Source: Opitutaceae bacterium TAV5
GTDB taxonomy: Bacteria > Verrucomicrobiota > Verrucomicrobiia > Opitutales > Opitutaceae
Length of the DNA: 64,000 nucleotides
NCBI GenBank assembly: GCA_000242935.3
Contig: CP007053.1
Span: 5,999,001 to 6,063,000, forward strand
Direction of reading: 5' to 3'
The notes beneath the pieces are model-generated. The model saw nothing but the letters and a program-made list of their open reading frames with translations, did no database searches and was not told where the DNA came from. The translations under genes were made by a program, and so were the position numbers. This document shows, one piece after another, positions 1-7,765 of the stretch (the stretch's first letter is position 1; every line of letters begins with the position of its first letter).

Positions 1-140
1 CCGTCACCACCCTCCGTTTTTATCCGGACGGCACCTGCGATCCGGTCCGGGTCCAGATCCAGCGCGGCCGGGAGCGCCGCGTCCTCGTGATCGACCCCTG
101 GACCTGCGCGGCGCTCCCCGAGACATCGGGGGCTCGCTGA
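1..140 (+). CDS. gspH: GspH-like minor pseudopilin, C-terminal fragment
   Basis: Only the last 45 codons are in the window; the reading frame starts at base 3 and ends at the TGA at 138-140. The visible peptide contains LRFYPDGTCDPVRVQI, which resembles the C-terminal beta-strand region of GspH-type minor pseudopilins of type II secretion systems (a Phe-x-Pro-Asp-Gly turn followed by a strand). Position strongly supports this: it is the first of a same-strand run in the order H, I, J, K, L, M. The identification rests on this short tail plus gene order, so it is likely but not certain. Confidence 0.6.
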   Translation, partial: VTTLRFYPDGTCDPVRVQIQRGRERRVLVIDPWTCAALPETSGAR

Positions 141-152
141 TTACTGTATCCG

Positions 153-207
153 GATTCCCGACACCGAACGTTGAACATTTAACATTGAACAATTAACATT
201 CAACACC
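153..207. repeat. Quasi-palindromic AT-rich word repeat between gspH and gspI
   Basis: This stretch is built from variants of the words TTGAAC, ATTTAAC, ATTGAAC and ATTCAAC. Its left end (GTTGAA) is the reverse complement of its right end (TTCAAC), so the whole is an imperfect palindrome. It is far more AT-rich than the surrounding DNA. It belongs to the same kind of element as those near 1528, 19756 and 51422. GC-rich reiterated words (GCCGGA, CTGGATGTT) continue at 280-320, so the element may be larger than the part marked. Confidence 0.6.
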
Positions 208-232
208 GTTCCCGCTCCCCGGCGGGAACGGT
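205..232. repeat. Perfect 10-bp stem hairpin upstream of gspI
   Basis: ACCGTTCCCG at 205-214 is the exact reverse complement of CGGGAACGGT at 223-232, with an 8-nt loop. No T-run follows, so it is not a clear intrinsic terminator. It could cap or process the mRNA between gspH and gspI, or be part of the adjacent repeat. Confidence 0.55.
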
Positions 233-312
233 ATCATCGCGTGAACATCGAATCTCCAGTCTCCCTCCCCCCCCCGCGTCTCCGACGCCGGACGCTGGAT
301 GTTGGCTGCCGG

Positions 313-786
313 ATGTTCGGCGCGCGGTCCGCCAGGTATCGCGGGCGTCGCGGTTTCACGCTGATCGAGGTGCTCGTGGCGCTGGCGATTTTTGCCATCG
401 CGGCCGTCGCGCTCGGGGCTGCCTACGTCAATCTCATCTCGGCCAATGCCGCCATCAACGAGGAGGACCCGACCGATGACGACATGCGCTGGGTGCGCCT
501 CGCCTTCCTGCGCGTTTCCAGCCGCGATGACGCGGAAAAGGGCGACGAGGTGAGACTGCCCGGCGACCGCATCGCGCGCTGGACGGCCACGGTCGAGCCG
601 ACTCCCGTGAGCGACCTGTTTGTCGCCACCCTCGAAGCCGAACTGCCAAAAGCCGACAGCAACGAAACCCTCAAGCTGACGGAAACCTTCACCCTGCTGC
701 GTCCCTCCTGGTCGGAGGAAGCCGACCGCAAAAAACTCCGCGACGACGCCAAACAGCGCCTCGAGCGGGCGAGGGGGGCGATGTGA
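313..786 (+). CDS. gspI: Type II secretion minor pseudopilin GspI
   Basis: This is a pseudopilin of about 157 aa, processed by prepilin peptidase and placed in the tip of the secretion pseudopilus. The sequence shows a basic leader, then the RRG/FTLIEV cleavage and methylation motif and a hydrophobic N-helix (VLVALAIFAIAAVALGAAYV) typical of GspI. I chose the ATG at 313, which gives a normal 17-residue leader; a GTG at 241 would add 24 residues encoded by repeat-like DNA and seems less likely. The gene lies between gspH and gspJ, and its stop codon overlaps the gspJ GTG start. Confidence 0.75.
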   Translation: MFGARSARYRGRRGFTLIEVLVALAIFAIAAVALGAAYVNLISANAAINEEDPTDDDMRWVRLAFLRVSSRDDAEKGDEVRLPGDRIARWTATVEPTPVSDLFVATLEAELPKADSNETLKLTETFTLLRPSWSEEADRKKLRDDAKQRLERARGAM

Positions 787-1532
787 GGGCTCGCCCGCCA
801 AGTGGCACGGGCATCCTGCCCGTGGACGGCGCTCCGCGCCGCAGGTCCCTCCCGGATCACGGGCTTCCAGCCCGTGCCACATCACGGGCTGGAAGCCCGT
901 GCCACATTGCCGCCTTCACGCTCATCGAGATGGTCCTGGCGCTCGCCCTGCTCGGCTCGCTGATGGTGGCGCTCAATGTCTTTGTGTTTTCCATGGCCGA
1001 GGCCTGGGGGCAGGGGAGCGACGAACGGCTTTTCCGCCAGCACGCGCGGGCCGTCACGCGGTTTGTCGATGAGACGTTGTACGGCACCCTTTACGGACCG
1101 GGCGCGAGCGGCTTGCGCGTGGACGAAGTGCGGTTGCCCGACGGCGGCACCGCCGTGCGTTTGCTCTACAACGTCCGCGACGCCGGCCGTCTCGCCAGCT
1201 GGCCCGCGCGTCCGCTGCCCGATGTCGATTGCTCGCTCGGCGTCATTGAACGGCGCGGGCTCGTCCTGCTCTGGCAATCCCGCCTGGAGGACCGCTACGA
1301 CGAGGACCCTCCGCGCGAGGCGGTGGTGTCTCCCTTCGTCGTTTCGATCGGTTACGATTATTACGACGACACCTTCAAACGCTGGGAAACCGTGGAGGAG
1401 ATCAGGAAAGACACCACGACCAGCGCCTGGGAATTGCCGGCGCGCATCCGCCTGCGTTTCAAGCGCGACGCGATGGAGATGGAAACGGCGATCACGCTGC
1501 CATCAAAAGGGGAGGGCGCCACATGGTATTAA
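783..1532 (+). CDS. gspJ: Type II secretion minor pseudopilin GspJ with repeat-derived leader
   Basis: The hydrophobic segment FTLIEMVLALALLGSLMVAL and the length of the rest fit GspJ, which caps the pseudopilus with GspI and GspK. Translation must begin at or near the GTG at 783 that overlaps the gspI stop, because no ATG precedes the pilin motif. The first 40 or so codons are copies of the GTGGCACGGGC palindromic repeat read in frame, giving an unusually long leader. The residue before the Phe of the cleavage motif is Ala instead of the nearly invariant Gly, perhaps because the repeat replaced the original leader. The 3' end overlaps gspK. Confidence 0.75.
   Translation: MRARPPSGTGILPVDGAPRRRSLPDHGLPARATSRAGSPCHIAAFTLIEMVLALALLGSLMVALNVFVFSMAEAWGQGSDERLFRQHARAVTRFVDETLYGTLYGPGASGLRVDEVRLPDGGTAVRLLYNVRDAGRLASWPARPLPDVDCSLGVIERRGLVLLWQSRLEDRYDEDPPREAVVSPFVVSIGYDYYDDTFKRWETVEEIRKDTTTSAWELPARIRLRFKRDAMEMETAITLPSKGEGATWY
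802..905. repeat. GTGGCACGGGC-type palindromic repeats inside the gspJ leader
   Basis: There are three palindromic units. One is at 802-827 (GGCACGGGCATCCTGCCCGT). Two further copies, in opposite orientation, lie back to back at 858-905 around the palindrome CACGGGCTTCCAGCCCGTG. The same unit recurs at 41160-41190, and related units at 5100-5140. They lie wholly within coding sequence here and are translated in gspJ. Confidence 0.8.
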
Positions 1533-2953
1533 TTAAGAACGAAGAATCAGGAATTAAGAATAAAGACCGGCTACCGCGGCCTGTGTCCTCAACACGGCCT
1601 GCCGGACCCTTCTTCATTCGTCATTCGTCATTCTTCATTGGCGGGCGCTTGCGCCCGCCTCAGCGCGGCTCCGTCATCATCGTGGTGCTCGTCACCCTGC
1701 TGCTGGCGTCGTTCATGATCCTGAAGTTCATCGAATCCAGTTCGCTCGATCTCCTGCTCGCCGCGCGCAAGGCCGACCGCTTCCATCTGCGCGACGACGC
1801 GTACGCCGCGCTCGAACTCGCCCTCGCCGTCATCGCCGAAGTCAAGGCCATCGATGGCGACACGCTCAACTCGCCGGCGCAAGGCTGGGGCGACCCTTAC
1901 ACCTATGCCGGCATGACGCCGCGCGAGGGCGTCACGGTCGAATTCACCTTCGAGGACGAAAGCGGCAAGCTGTCGCTCCCGCAGATGGACCAGAACAAGC
2001 TGATCCTCCTCTGCGAGAAACTCGACATGCGCCAGAACGATGCGCAGCGCTTCGCCGACGCGTTTCTTTCCTGGTCGAAGGCCGACTACACCGGCGTCAA
2101 TTTCGACTCCGTCCCCTCCGTCTACGAACGGGAACAACTCCCGCACAAGGTGCCGCAACGTTCGCCGCGTTCCTGGGAGGAATTTGCGGCCATCGCGGTG
2201 GTGCGCGATTTTCTCTACGACGAGAACGGCCAGCTCACGCCCTTCGCCGAGGCGTTCCGGCAAAACGTGTCGCTCTACAGTTTTTCCGACACCAACATCA
2301 ACGCCGCCTGCCCCGCCTCGCTCCTCATGGCGGGCATGGATGATTCCCAGATCGCGCGGCTACAACAATTCAACGCCGGCGAAACCCGCATCGCCTCCGG
2401 GAACCTGCCGTTTTTTCGCGACGTGAAGGAAGCCGGCGCCATCGTCCAGGGAGTAGCCGACTATCAGTATTTTGGCGCCACCATGCACTGCCTCCGCATC
2501 ACGGTGACGGTGCACGAAGGCGTTTCGTCCACCCGTCTCCAGGTGCTCGTCGCCCTGGACAGCGACGTGAGCCTGCCGGCCGCCTTTTCCGCTCCCTCTT
2601 CATCCGTTTCCTCGACAACCATCGGATATTGGGGAACCGGTACGGCGTCCACGTCGTCATCAACCGGCAACACCAGCAATAACAACAGTACCGGAAACAC
2701 TTCCGGGAGCGGCAACCGGACCGGTTCGTCCTCCGGGTCACGCAGCGGCAACTCCGGCTCGCGGCAGACCTCGGGCAGCACTTCCTCCGGCACCAGCGTA
2801 TCATCCACCGCCGTCATTCCCGGACCGACCACGCAACAGCAAGCCTTGAACTATCCTTTCACCCTCCTCGAAATCCACGAAGACAGCGGCCCGCCGCCCG
2901 CCTCGTCCGACGACGAAGCGACCGAAACCGTCAATTCCGTCCGCCGCACCTGA
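1523..2953 (+). CDS. gspK: Type II secretion minor pseudopilin GspK-like
   Basis: The protein is 476 aa. RG/SVIIVVLVTLLLASFMIL around residues 50-70 is the GspK-type cleavage site and hydrophobic helix. It is followed by a long globular domain with the GspK-like DESGKLSLPQMD stretch (Asp-Glu-x-Gly-Lys) and the repeated helical region of the family. GspK usually forms the tip complex with GspI and GspJ and blocks further growth. Two oddities stand out: the first 45 residues are encoded by a quasi-palindromic repeat (1528-1645), and residues from about 360 to 440 are a low-complexity Ser/Thr/Asn/Gly linker. The family assignment is good; the exact start is uncertain because of the repeat. Confidence 0.7.
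   Translation: MVLIKNEESGIKNKDRLPRPVSSTRPAGPFFIRHSSFFIGGRLRPPQRGSVIIVVLVTLLLASFMILKFIESSSLDLLLAARKADRFHLRDDAYAALELALAVIAEVKAIDGDTLNSPAQGWGDPYTYAGMTPREGVTVEFTFEDESGKLSLPQMDQNKLILLCEKLDMRQNDAQRFADAFLSWSKADYTGVNFDSVPSVYEREQLPHKVPQRSPRSWEEFAAIAVVRDFLYDENGQLTPFAEAFRQNVSLYSFSDTNINAACPASLLMAGMDDSQIARLQQFNAGETRIASGNLPFFRDVKEAGAIVQGVADYQYFGATMHCLRITVTVHEGVSSTRLQVLVALDSDVSLPAAFSAPSSSVSSTTIGYWGTGTASTSSSTGNTSNNNSTGNTSGSGNRTGSSSGSRSGNSGSRQTSGSTSSGTSVSSTAVIPGPTTQQQALNYPFTLLEIHEDSGPPPASSDDEATETVNSVRRT
1528..1645. repeat. Quasi-palindromic GAAGAAT-word element inside the gspK leader
   Basis: The left arm (about 1531-1565) reiterates AAGAA and GAATTAAGAA words. The right arm (about 1608-1640) reiterates TTCTTCATTCGTCATTC, which is their reverse complement in kind. 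Between them is a GC-rich core with its own CGGCC/GGCC symmetry. The whole element is read through in frame by gspK. Confidence 0.65.
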
Positions 2954-3026
2954 AACCCGTTTTTCCCGATCCGACAAACCAACCGCGTTCATTCGCGGTT
3001 AAAAATGTATTTCTAGAACCTCACTC

Positions 3027-4484
3027 ATGCCTCCGCCACTTTCAGCTCCTCCCGCCGTTGCCGCCGCCGATATCGCCGCCCCGGCGGTTTCCTCTCCCGT
3101 CCTGTTCCTGCCGGGAGACCGTTTTTTCGTGCGCACGGTCGCCCTCGCCGAAGGCGCTCCGGTCGATGAACAGGTTGCGCTCGCCATCGAGGGCCTGTCT
3201 CCGTTTGGCCCCGCGCAGCTTTATTCGGGTTATGTCGTCGCTCCCGACAAGAAATCCGCTCTCGCCTACGCCGCCTGGCGCCGCCGGTTTGCCGATGTGG
3301 ACGCGGAGGTGTGGGACGCCGCCCGCCAGGTTCTCCCGGAATTTCTCCCGCTCCTCGCCCACCGCCCCGAACGCGGCGCGGCGGGGATCGTGCTCTGCCA
3401 GGGCCCCGAACGGCTCGTCGGCATGGCCTGGCGCGAAGGCGAGGCGTTGCCGGCTGCTGTCCTCGTCAGGGAATCCACCTCGGAAAACGATCAGGAACCT
3501 CTCGCCGCCGCTCTTCGCGAGCGGGCCGGCCTCGCCGCCGATGTGACCGTCCGCATTCCCGCCGGCGAGATCAACGCCAGCACGACCGGCGAAGGCGCGC
3601 TGGAGCTGCGCGTCGGCCACGTCGGCACGCCCTGGGTGCTGCCGACTGCGGCGCTCGATGCGGCGGACGTCCGCGATCCCGATTTTCTCGCCGCCCGCGA
3701 ACGCGCCGCCCGGCGCGACCACTGGCTGTGGCGCGGTGTCCAGCTCGCGATCTGCCTGCTGCTGTTCACGGCGCTGGTCGAAATCGCCGCCAGCGTCTTC
3801 CGCGCGCACACCGCCAGCCGCAGCAAACGCATCGACGCCCAGTCGGCGGACGTCAACCGGCTCATGACCGCGCAGACGCTCGCCGAGCGCATCGGCGAAC
3901 TCTCCGACCGCCGGCTCATGCCTCTCGAAATGCTGGCGCTGATCAACCCGCAGCGACCCCGCTCGATCACCTTCCTGCGCACCGTGACGCACGGCACCCG
4001 CGAACTGGAAATCGAGGCGCAGACCGCCAGCGCCGCCGACGTCAACGCCTACGAAGGCATTTTGAAGGAACTGCCTGCCATCGAAAAGGTGCAGACGCGC
4101 GACATCCGCGCGCGGGAGGGCACCACGTCCTTCATTCTCACGCTCACGTTTCATCCCGAGGCCCTGCGCGCCTCCGACGGCCCGCCGGTCGTGCCGCCCG
4201 GCGCGGTCAAGCCCGCCGACGCTCCCGGCAAGGAAGAAGGCGACGACGCGAGAGCCGCCTCCAGACCTGCGCCGGCCGCCGCGCCGGAGGAGGCGGAGAC
4301 GGAGCCCGCGGAAGAACCGGCCTCCCGGGTAACGCCCGCCGCGCCCGCCACGCCGCCGACGATTGTCGGACTCACGCCCGCCGCTCCGGCTACCCCCGTT
4401 TCCGAAAAAACACCGGCCACCCCGCCCGCTGCCCGGGAAGAAGACGAGGAGGCGCCCCCGCCGCCCCCGCCCGGTGCTCCCTGA
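3027..4484 (+). CDS. gspL: GspL/PilN-like inner-membrane assembly protein
   Basis: The protein is 485 aa with three parts. Residues 1-230 form a cytoplasmic region like the actin-fold domain of GspL (the early stretch is LFLPGDRFFVRTVAL). One membrane helix follows at about 233-258 (VQLAICLLLFTALVEIAASVF). Then comes a periplasmic part with the PilN-like pattern of a short coiled coil and a ferredoxin-like fold (LINPQRPRSITFLRTVTHG). The last 110 residues are an unusual Pro/Ala/Glu-rich tail. GspL couples the cytoplasmic ATPase GspE to GspM. Position just before a GspM-like gene supports the call. Confidence 0.65.
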   Translation: MPPPLSAPPAVAAADIAAPAVSSPVLFLPGDRFFVRTVALAEGAPVDEQVALAIEGLSPFGPAQLYSGYVVAPDKKSALAYAAWRRRFADVDAEVWDAARQVLPEFLPLLAHRPERGAAGIVLCQGPERLVGMAWREGEALPAAVLVRESTSENDQEPLAAALRERAGLAADVTVRIPAGEINASTTGEGALELRVGHVGTPWVLPTAALDAADVRDPDFLAARERAARRDHWLWRGVQLAICLLLFTALVEIAASVFRAHTASRSKRIDAQSADVNRLMTAQTLAERIGELSDRRLMPLEMLALINPQRPRSITFLRTVTHGTRELEIEAQTASAADVNAYEGILKELPAIEKVQTRDIRAREGTTSFILTLTFHPEALRASDGPPVVPPGAVKPADAPGKEEGDDARAASRPAPAAAPEEAETEPAEEPASRVTPAAPATPPTIVGLTPAAPATPVSEKTPATPPAAREEDEEAPPPPPPGAP

Positions 4485-4532
4485 AATCATCTCCACCACC
4501 GCCACGCCGCCGATTCACCCTGCCCGCCATCG

Positions 4533-5069
4533 ATGAAAACCTGGTTTTTTACCCGTCAAACCCGCGAAAAACTGCTCGTGCTCGCCCTCATTGTCATCGC
4601 CGCCCTCATCTGGCTGAGCGGGGCGACGAAGCGTGCGCGTCTCCAGTACCAATCCTGGCGCAGCGCCGGCGCCGATCTGGCCACGCAACAGGTGCTGCTG
4701 GATAACCGGCTGGCGATCGAATCCGCCGCCGCCACGGCAGTCAGCAACCTCGATGCCGACCGCACGTACAACGCGACCAAGCTCGTTGCCGAGATACAGG
4801 TCCTGGCCGGCAACGCCGGCCTGCAGGTCAACAGCGATTCGCCGACCACCCAGCGCACGAACCAGTTCGCCTTTCATTCCGTGCGCATCACCAGCCGGCG
4901 CGCCGACATGTCCGCGGTCATCCGTTTTTATGCCGAGCTGGCCCAGCGCGCGCCCTATCTCGCGCTCGAGCAGCTCACGTTGCAGCAGGATCGCAGCGCC
5001 CCCGGCATGGTCAACGCGACCTTGCAGATCGCCTCGGTCGAGCTGATCCGGCAAGCCGGCGGCGGGTGA
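4533..5069 (+). CDS. gspM: GspM/PilO-like inner-membrane protein
   Basis: This 178-aa protein starts with a short cytoplasmic segment (MKTWFFTRQTREK), one membrane helix (LLVLALIVIAALIWLSG), a short coiled-coil-like region and a small mixed alpha/beta periplasmic domain. This is the architecture of GspM and PilO, which pair with GspL and PilN under the inner membrane. Sequence similarity is naturally low in this family, so the call leans on architecture and on being last in the H-M run. It ends just before a repeat cluster and faces the convergent TPR gene. Confidence 0.6.
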   Translation: MKTWFFTRQTREKLLVLALIVIAALIWLSGATKRARLQYQSWRSAGADLATQQVLLDNRLAIESAAATAVSNLDADRTYNATKLVAEIQVLAGNAGLQVNSDSPTTQRTNQFAFHSVRITSRRADMSAVIRFYAELAQRAPYLALEQLTLQQDRSAPGMVNATLQIASVELIRQAGGG

Positions 5070-5084
5070 CAAGCCCGGCGGCGC

Positions 5085-5270
5085 TTCGCGCCGTCCACGG
5101 CCAGGATGGCCGTGCCACGTCGGATGCGGGCGGGACGCCCGCGGTACCGGGAGCGCCGGCATCCTGCCGGCTGTCGTTGCCTCCCGGCGCCATCAGCACG
5201 GTGCCCGGCAAGGATGCCGGCGCTCCCGGTCGGAGAGGCAACGAATGCGGGCAGGACACCCGCGCCGCCG
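5085..5270. repeat. Compound palindromic repeat cluster between gspM and the TPR gene
   Basis: The intergenic space is made almost entirely of GC palindromes. A long inverted repeat has arms at 5146-5170 and 5205-5230 around the words GGGAGCGCCGGCATCC and GGATGCCGGCGCTCCC. Flanking it are shorter units with GGCGCTTCGCGCC, GCGGGCGGGACGCCCGC and GTTGCCTCC/GGAGAGGCAAC. In RNA this would form a strong stem between two convergent genes, so it may act as a bidirectional transcription barrier. Confidence 0.75.
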
Positions 5271-5276
5271 CTCCGG

Positions 5277-7385
5277 TCACGGTTCGGCGGAAGCGGGCGG
5301 GGAGAACGCCGACGCGGTGCCGGCCGGGGAGAGGTTTTCCAGCAGGAGACCGGAGACACGCTCGACCCCGAGCCGGGCAATCGTGCTGGCCGGATAAATA
5401 TCCTGGGCGGAAAGATACTGCGTGAGCGCGTCGGCATAGCGGCCACCTTCCTCGTGGCGGCGGGCGGCGTCGAGGCGGCCGGCAAAGTCGGCCACGCGCG
5501 GAGCGAGTTCGGCCTTGCGCTGGTTGAGCACCACGTCGGAGGGAGCGAGCGACGTCGCCGTCTGCAAGGCCTCCCAGGCGGCGAAGGGGTTGTTTTGCGC
5601 GAGCAGTTCGCGGGCCTGTGTCAGGTAAATCTCGATACGACTCATCCGCTCGATGATGTCCTTGAGCAGCGGGGCGCGCCGGGAGTCGCTCATCAGGGCG
5701 ACGCTCAGTTCGGCCCGCCGGTCGTAGATGCTGCGGAAATCCTGGCGCTTTTCGGCTTCGTCAAACGCGAGCGCGCCCTGCGAGCCGATGTCCACCTTCT
5801 GCGTCATGCTGTCGGTGTACGCCTTGATCGCGGGATTGAGCGGCCAGAGCATGGCGGCTTTTTCCACGTACTCCTGGGCCTTGATGTAATCTTCGGCGAA
5901 GGCGGCCTGCTGCGCGGCATTGAGCGCGAGCGTGCTCATGCGCTGGGCGGCGCGGATGGCGGAGGTGACTTCGGCCGAGCGGAAATCGCTGGCGAGAGAA
6001 CCGATGTCGCCGGTGATCTTGTCCACGGCATCGTAGTCTTTCAGGTCGGCGAGCTTCCGGGCCTGGTCGACCTTGCGGTACAGTTCGAGGAGTTTTTGCT
6101 TTTTATCGCGTTCGAACTGGGTGACGGCGGGGACGTACTCGCCGAGGAAAAAGGTTTCCTGGAGACGCTCGAGGGCGAGGATGTGCTGGCCCTCGTCGTA
6201 ACTGGCACGGACGGCCTGCATGGAGGATTCGACGTCGTTGATGGCCTCGCGGGAAAGGTATTCGAGCGTCTCGATGGAGATGGCCAGATCGGTGGAGGGC
6301 AGGAAGCTGGAGATCTCCTTCTTGCCGACTTCGAGTTCCTGGGCGGTGCCTTTGAAAATATAGCGGTAGAAGCTGGCGGCGATGAGACAGTGCTGGAACC
6401 GGCGCTGGAGAAAGAGATTTACCAGCGCGGTCTGGAACTGGAGTTTGGCCTGGGCGCCGGTGAGGAGCTCGCTGGCTTCGGCGGACTTGATCTTGGCTTC
6501 GGTCTCGGTGAGGTCGCGCATGCGGAAACCGAGCCCGACGGGGCCGGCGGCGGAGGGCGCATCCTGTTTCGGAGTGTCGGAGGTCTTGCCCTTGCCCTTG
6601 TTGGTTCCCTTGTTGTTGTCGCCCGTGTTGACGTTGACGGAGGGGCTGTCGCCGGGGGTGGCGCCCCTGACGCGCTCGCCGGTCACGCGGGCCAGGGTGT
6701 CTCCGCCATAGACAACGTCGCCGCGCTGCTGGCGGCGCATGCGGTCGAGCTCGACCTGGGTGATGCGGAAGGCTTCTTTCTCGTCGCGGATGCGCCAGGC
6801 GTTGAAGACCTGGTTGGCGACGGTGAGGCTGGCGCTGCCGTCGTCGTCATATTCGGCCGCCCGGTACAGGAGCTGCCAGGCCTTGGTGATGTTGTCCTGC
6901 GCGTTGTTGCCGGAGCGGGTGGAGAGGAGCGCGAGGACTTCGTTGACGATGGCGCGGTAGATATCGGAGTCGGTCGAGGTGGGGAGAGCGAGGTAACGCT
7001 CGAAGCGGGCGCGGAAGACCCGGAACTGGCCGAGGTTCCAGGTGTGGCCTTTCCACTGGATGGTGCCGTCTTCGGGGTTGATGGAGTCGCTGTTGGTGTC
7101 GAAGGCCTTGTTGATGATCTGGAGCAGGGTGTTGCTCTCGAAGTTGCCGGTGCCGAGGACCTTCATCGCATCGTCGGCGGTGTTGCGCGCGGCAGGAGCC
7201 GCGGGGGCGGCCGGTGCCGCCGGCGTGGCGGGAGCGGCGGGCGCGTCCTGGGAAAAACCCGACGGGAGGAAACCGATGGCCGGGATGGCAACGAGCGCCA
7301 GCGCGCAGGCACGGAGGAGCGGGAGGCGGGGGCGCGACCGGGAGGGAACGCGGTCGGGTTCAGAGTTTTTTGAGAGAGGTAACAT
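5277..7385 (-). CDS. Exported TPR-like repeat protein of unknown function
   Basis: The protein is 702 aa. It has an N-terminal basic/hydrophobic export signal (LLRACALALVAIPAIGFLPS) followed by an Ala-Pro repeat linker (residues about 48-68). The rest is almost wholly helical with TPR-like helix pairs, clearest near the C-terminus (ALTQYLSAQDIYPASTIARL). A Gly/Asn/Lys low-complexity insert lies near residue 240. Its start overlaps the end of the upstream lipoprotein gene by 26 bases, so the two are probably co-translated, with the ABC exporter gene further upstream. I do not recognise a specific family; a periplasmic scaffold role is a guess. Confidence 0.7.
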   Translation of the reverse strand: MLPLSKNSEPDRVPSRSRPRLPLLRACALALVAIPAIGFLPSGFSQDAPAAPATPAAPAAPAAPAARNTADDAMKVLGTGNFESNTLLQIINKAFDTNSDSINPEDGTIQWKGHTWNLGQFRVFRARFERYLALPTSTDSDIYRAIVNEVLALLSTRSGNNAQDNITKAWQLLYRAAEYDDDGSASLTVANQVFNAWRIRDEKEAFRITQVELDRMRRQQRGDVVYGGDTLARVTGERVRGATPGDSPSVNVNTGDNNKGTNKGKGKTSDTPKQDAPSAAGPVGLGFRMRDLTETEAKIKSAEASELLTGAQAKLQFQTALVNLFLQRRFQHCLIAASFYRYIFKGTAQELEVGKKEISSFLPSTDLAISIETLEYLSREAINDVESSMQAVRASYDEGQHILALERLQETFFLGEYVPAVTQFERDKKQKLLELYRKVDQARKLADLKDYDAVDKITGDIGSLASDFRSAEVTSAIRAAQRMSTLALNAAQQAAFAEDYIKAQEYVEKAAMLWPLNPAIKAYTDSMTQKVDIGSQGALAFDEAEKRQDFRSIYDRRAELSVALMSDSRRAPLLKDIIERMSRIEIYLTQARELLAQNNPFAAWEALQTATSLAPSDVVLNQRKAELAPRVADFAGRLDAARRHEEGGRYADALTQYLSAQDIYPASTIARLGVERVSGLLLENLSPAGTASAFSPPASAEP

Positions 7386-7743
7386 AGAGGAGTCCTCCTT
7401 TTTGCACGGTGATTTCGAAACGGTAACGCTGGGCGACCATCAGATTGGCGTTGAGAGCGTCGGCAATAAAGACGGGCACACGGGTGGCTGCGTTACGGGT
7501 GCCGTTGAGCGGACGCACGGCAATGAGGCGGCCGGTGCCTTCCTTCCAGTTGAGCTGTGCATCGATCTCGGCATCAAGGGTGTAGCGGTTGCCGAGAAGA
7601 TTGTCCGTCGAGCGCAGGTAGGTGTCGACGGGGAGGGGTTCGCCCCGTTCCGAGCAACCGGTCAGGAAAAGGCCGGCGAGGGCGGCGATACCGGAAATGA
7701 ATACCGGAAGGCGGAGCGGGCAGCGAAGGACGGGTGGTCGCAT
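7360..7743 (-). CDS. Small lipoprotein
   Basis: From the ATG at 7743 this is a 127-aa protein with a lipoprotein signal peptide: basic start, hydrophobic core (VFISGIAALAGLF) and lipobox LTGC. The remaining 100 residues look like a small beta-rich domain (YRFEITVQKGGLLYVTSLKKL at the end). An upstream in-frame ATG at 7812 would add 23 residues and spoil the signal peptide, so I reject it. The gene starts 22 bases after the ABC exporter gene and overlaps the next gene, which suggests one operon. Function is unknown. Confidence 0.7.
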   Translation of the reverse strand: MRPPVLRCPLRLPVFISGIAALAGLFLTGCSERGEPLPVDTYLRSTDNLLGNRYTLDAEIDAQLNWKEGTGRLIAVRPLNGTRNAATRVPVFIADALNANLMVAQRYRFEITVQKGGLLYVTSLKKL

Positions 7744-7765
7744 GGGGAAAATCGTACGTTCAGGG

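Noticed and set aside
5106-7373. Long plus-strand open frame (755 codons) opposite the TPR gene
   Set aside because: It is a mirror frame caused by high GC. Its translation is low-complexity Gly/Ala/Val/Arg with no family motif, while the opposite strand has an export signal and helical repeats.
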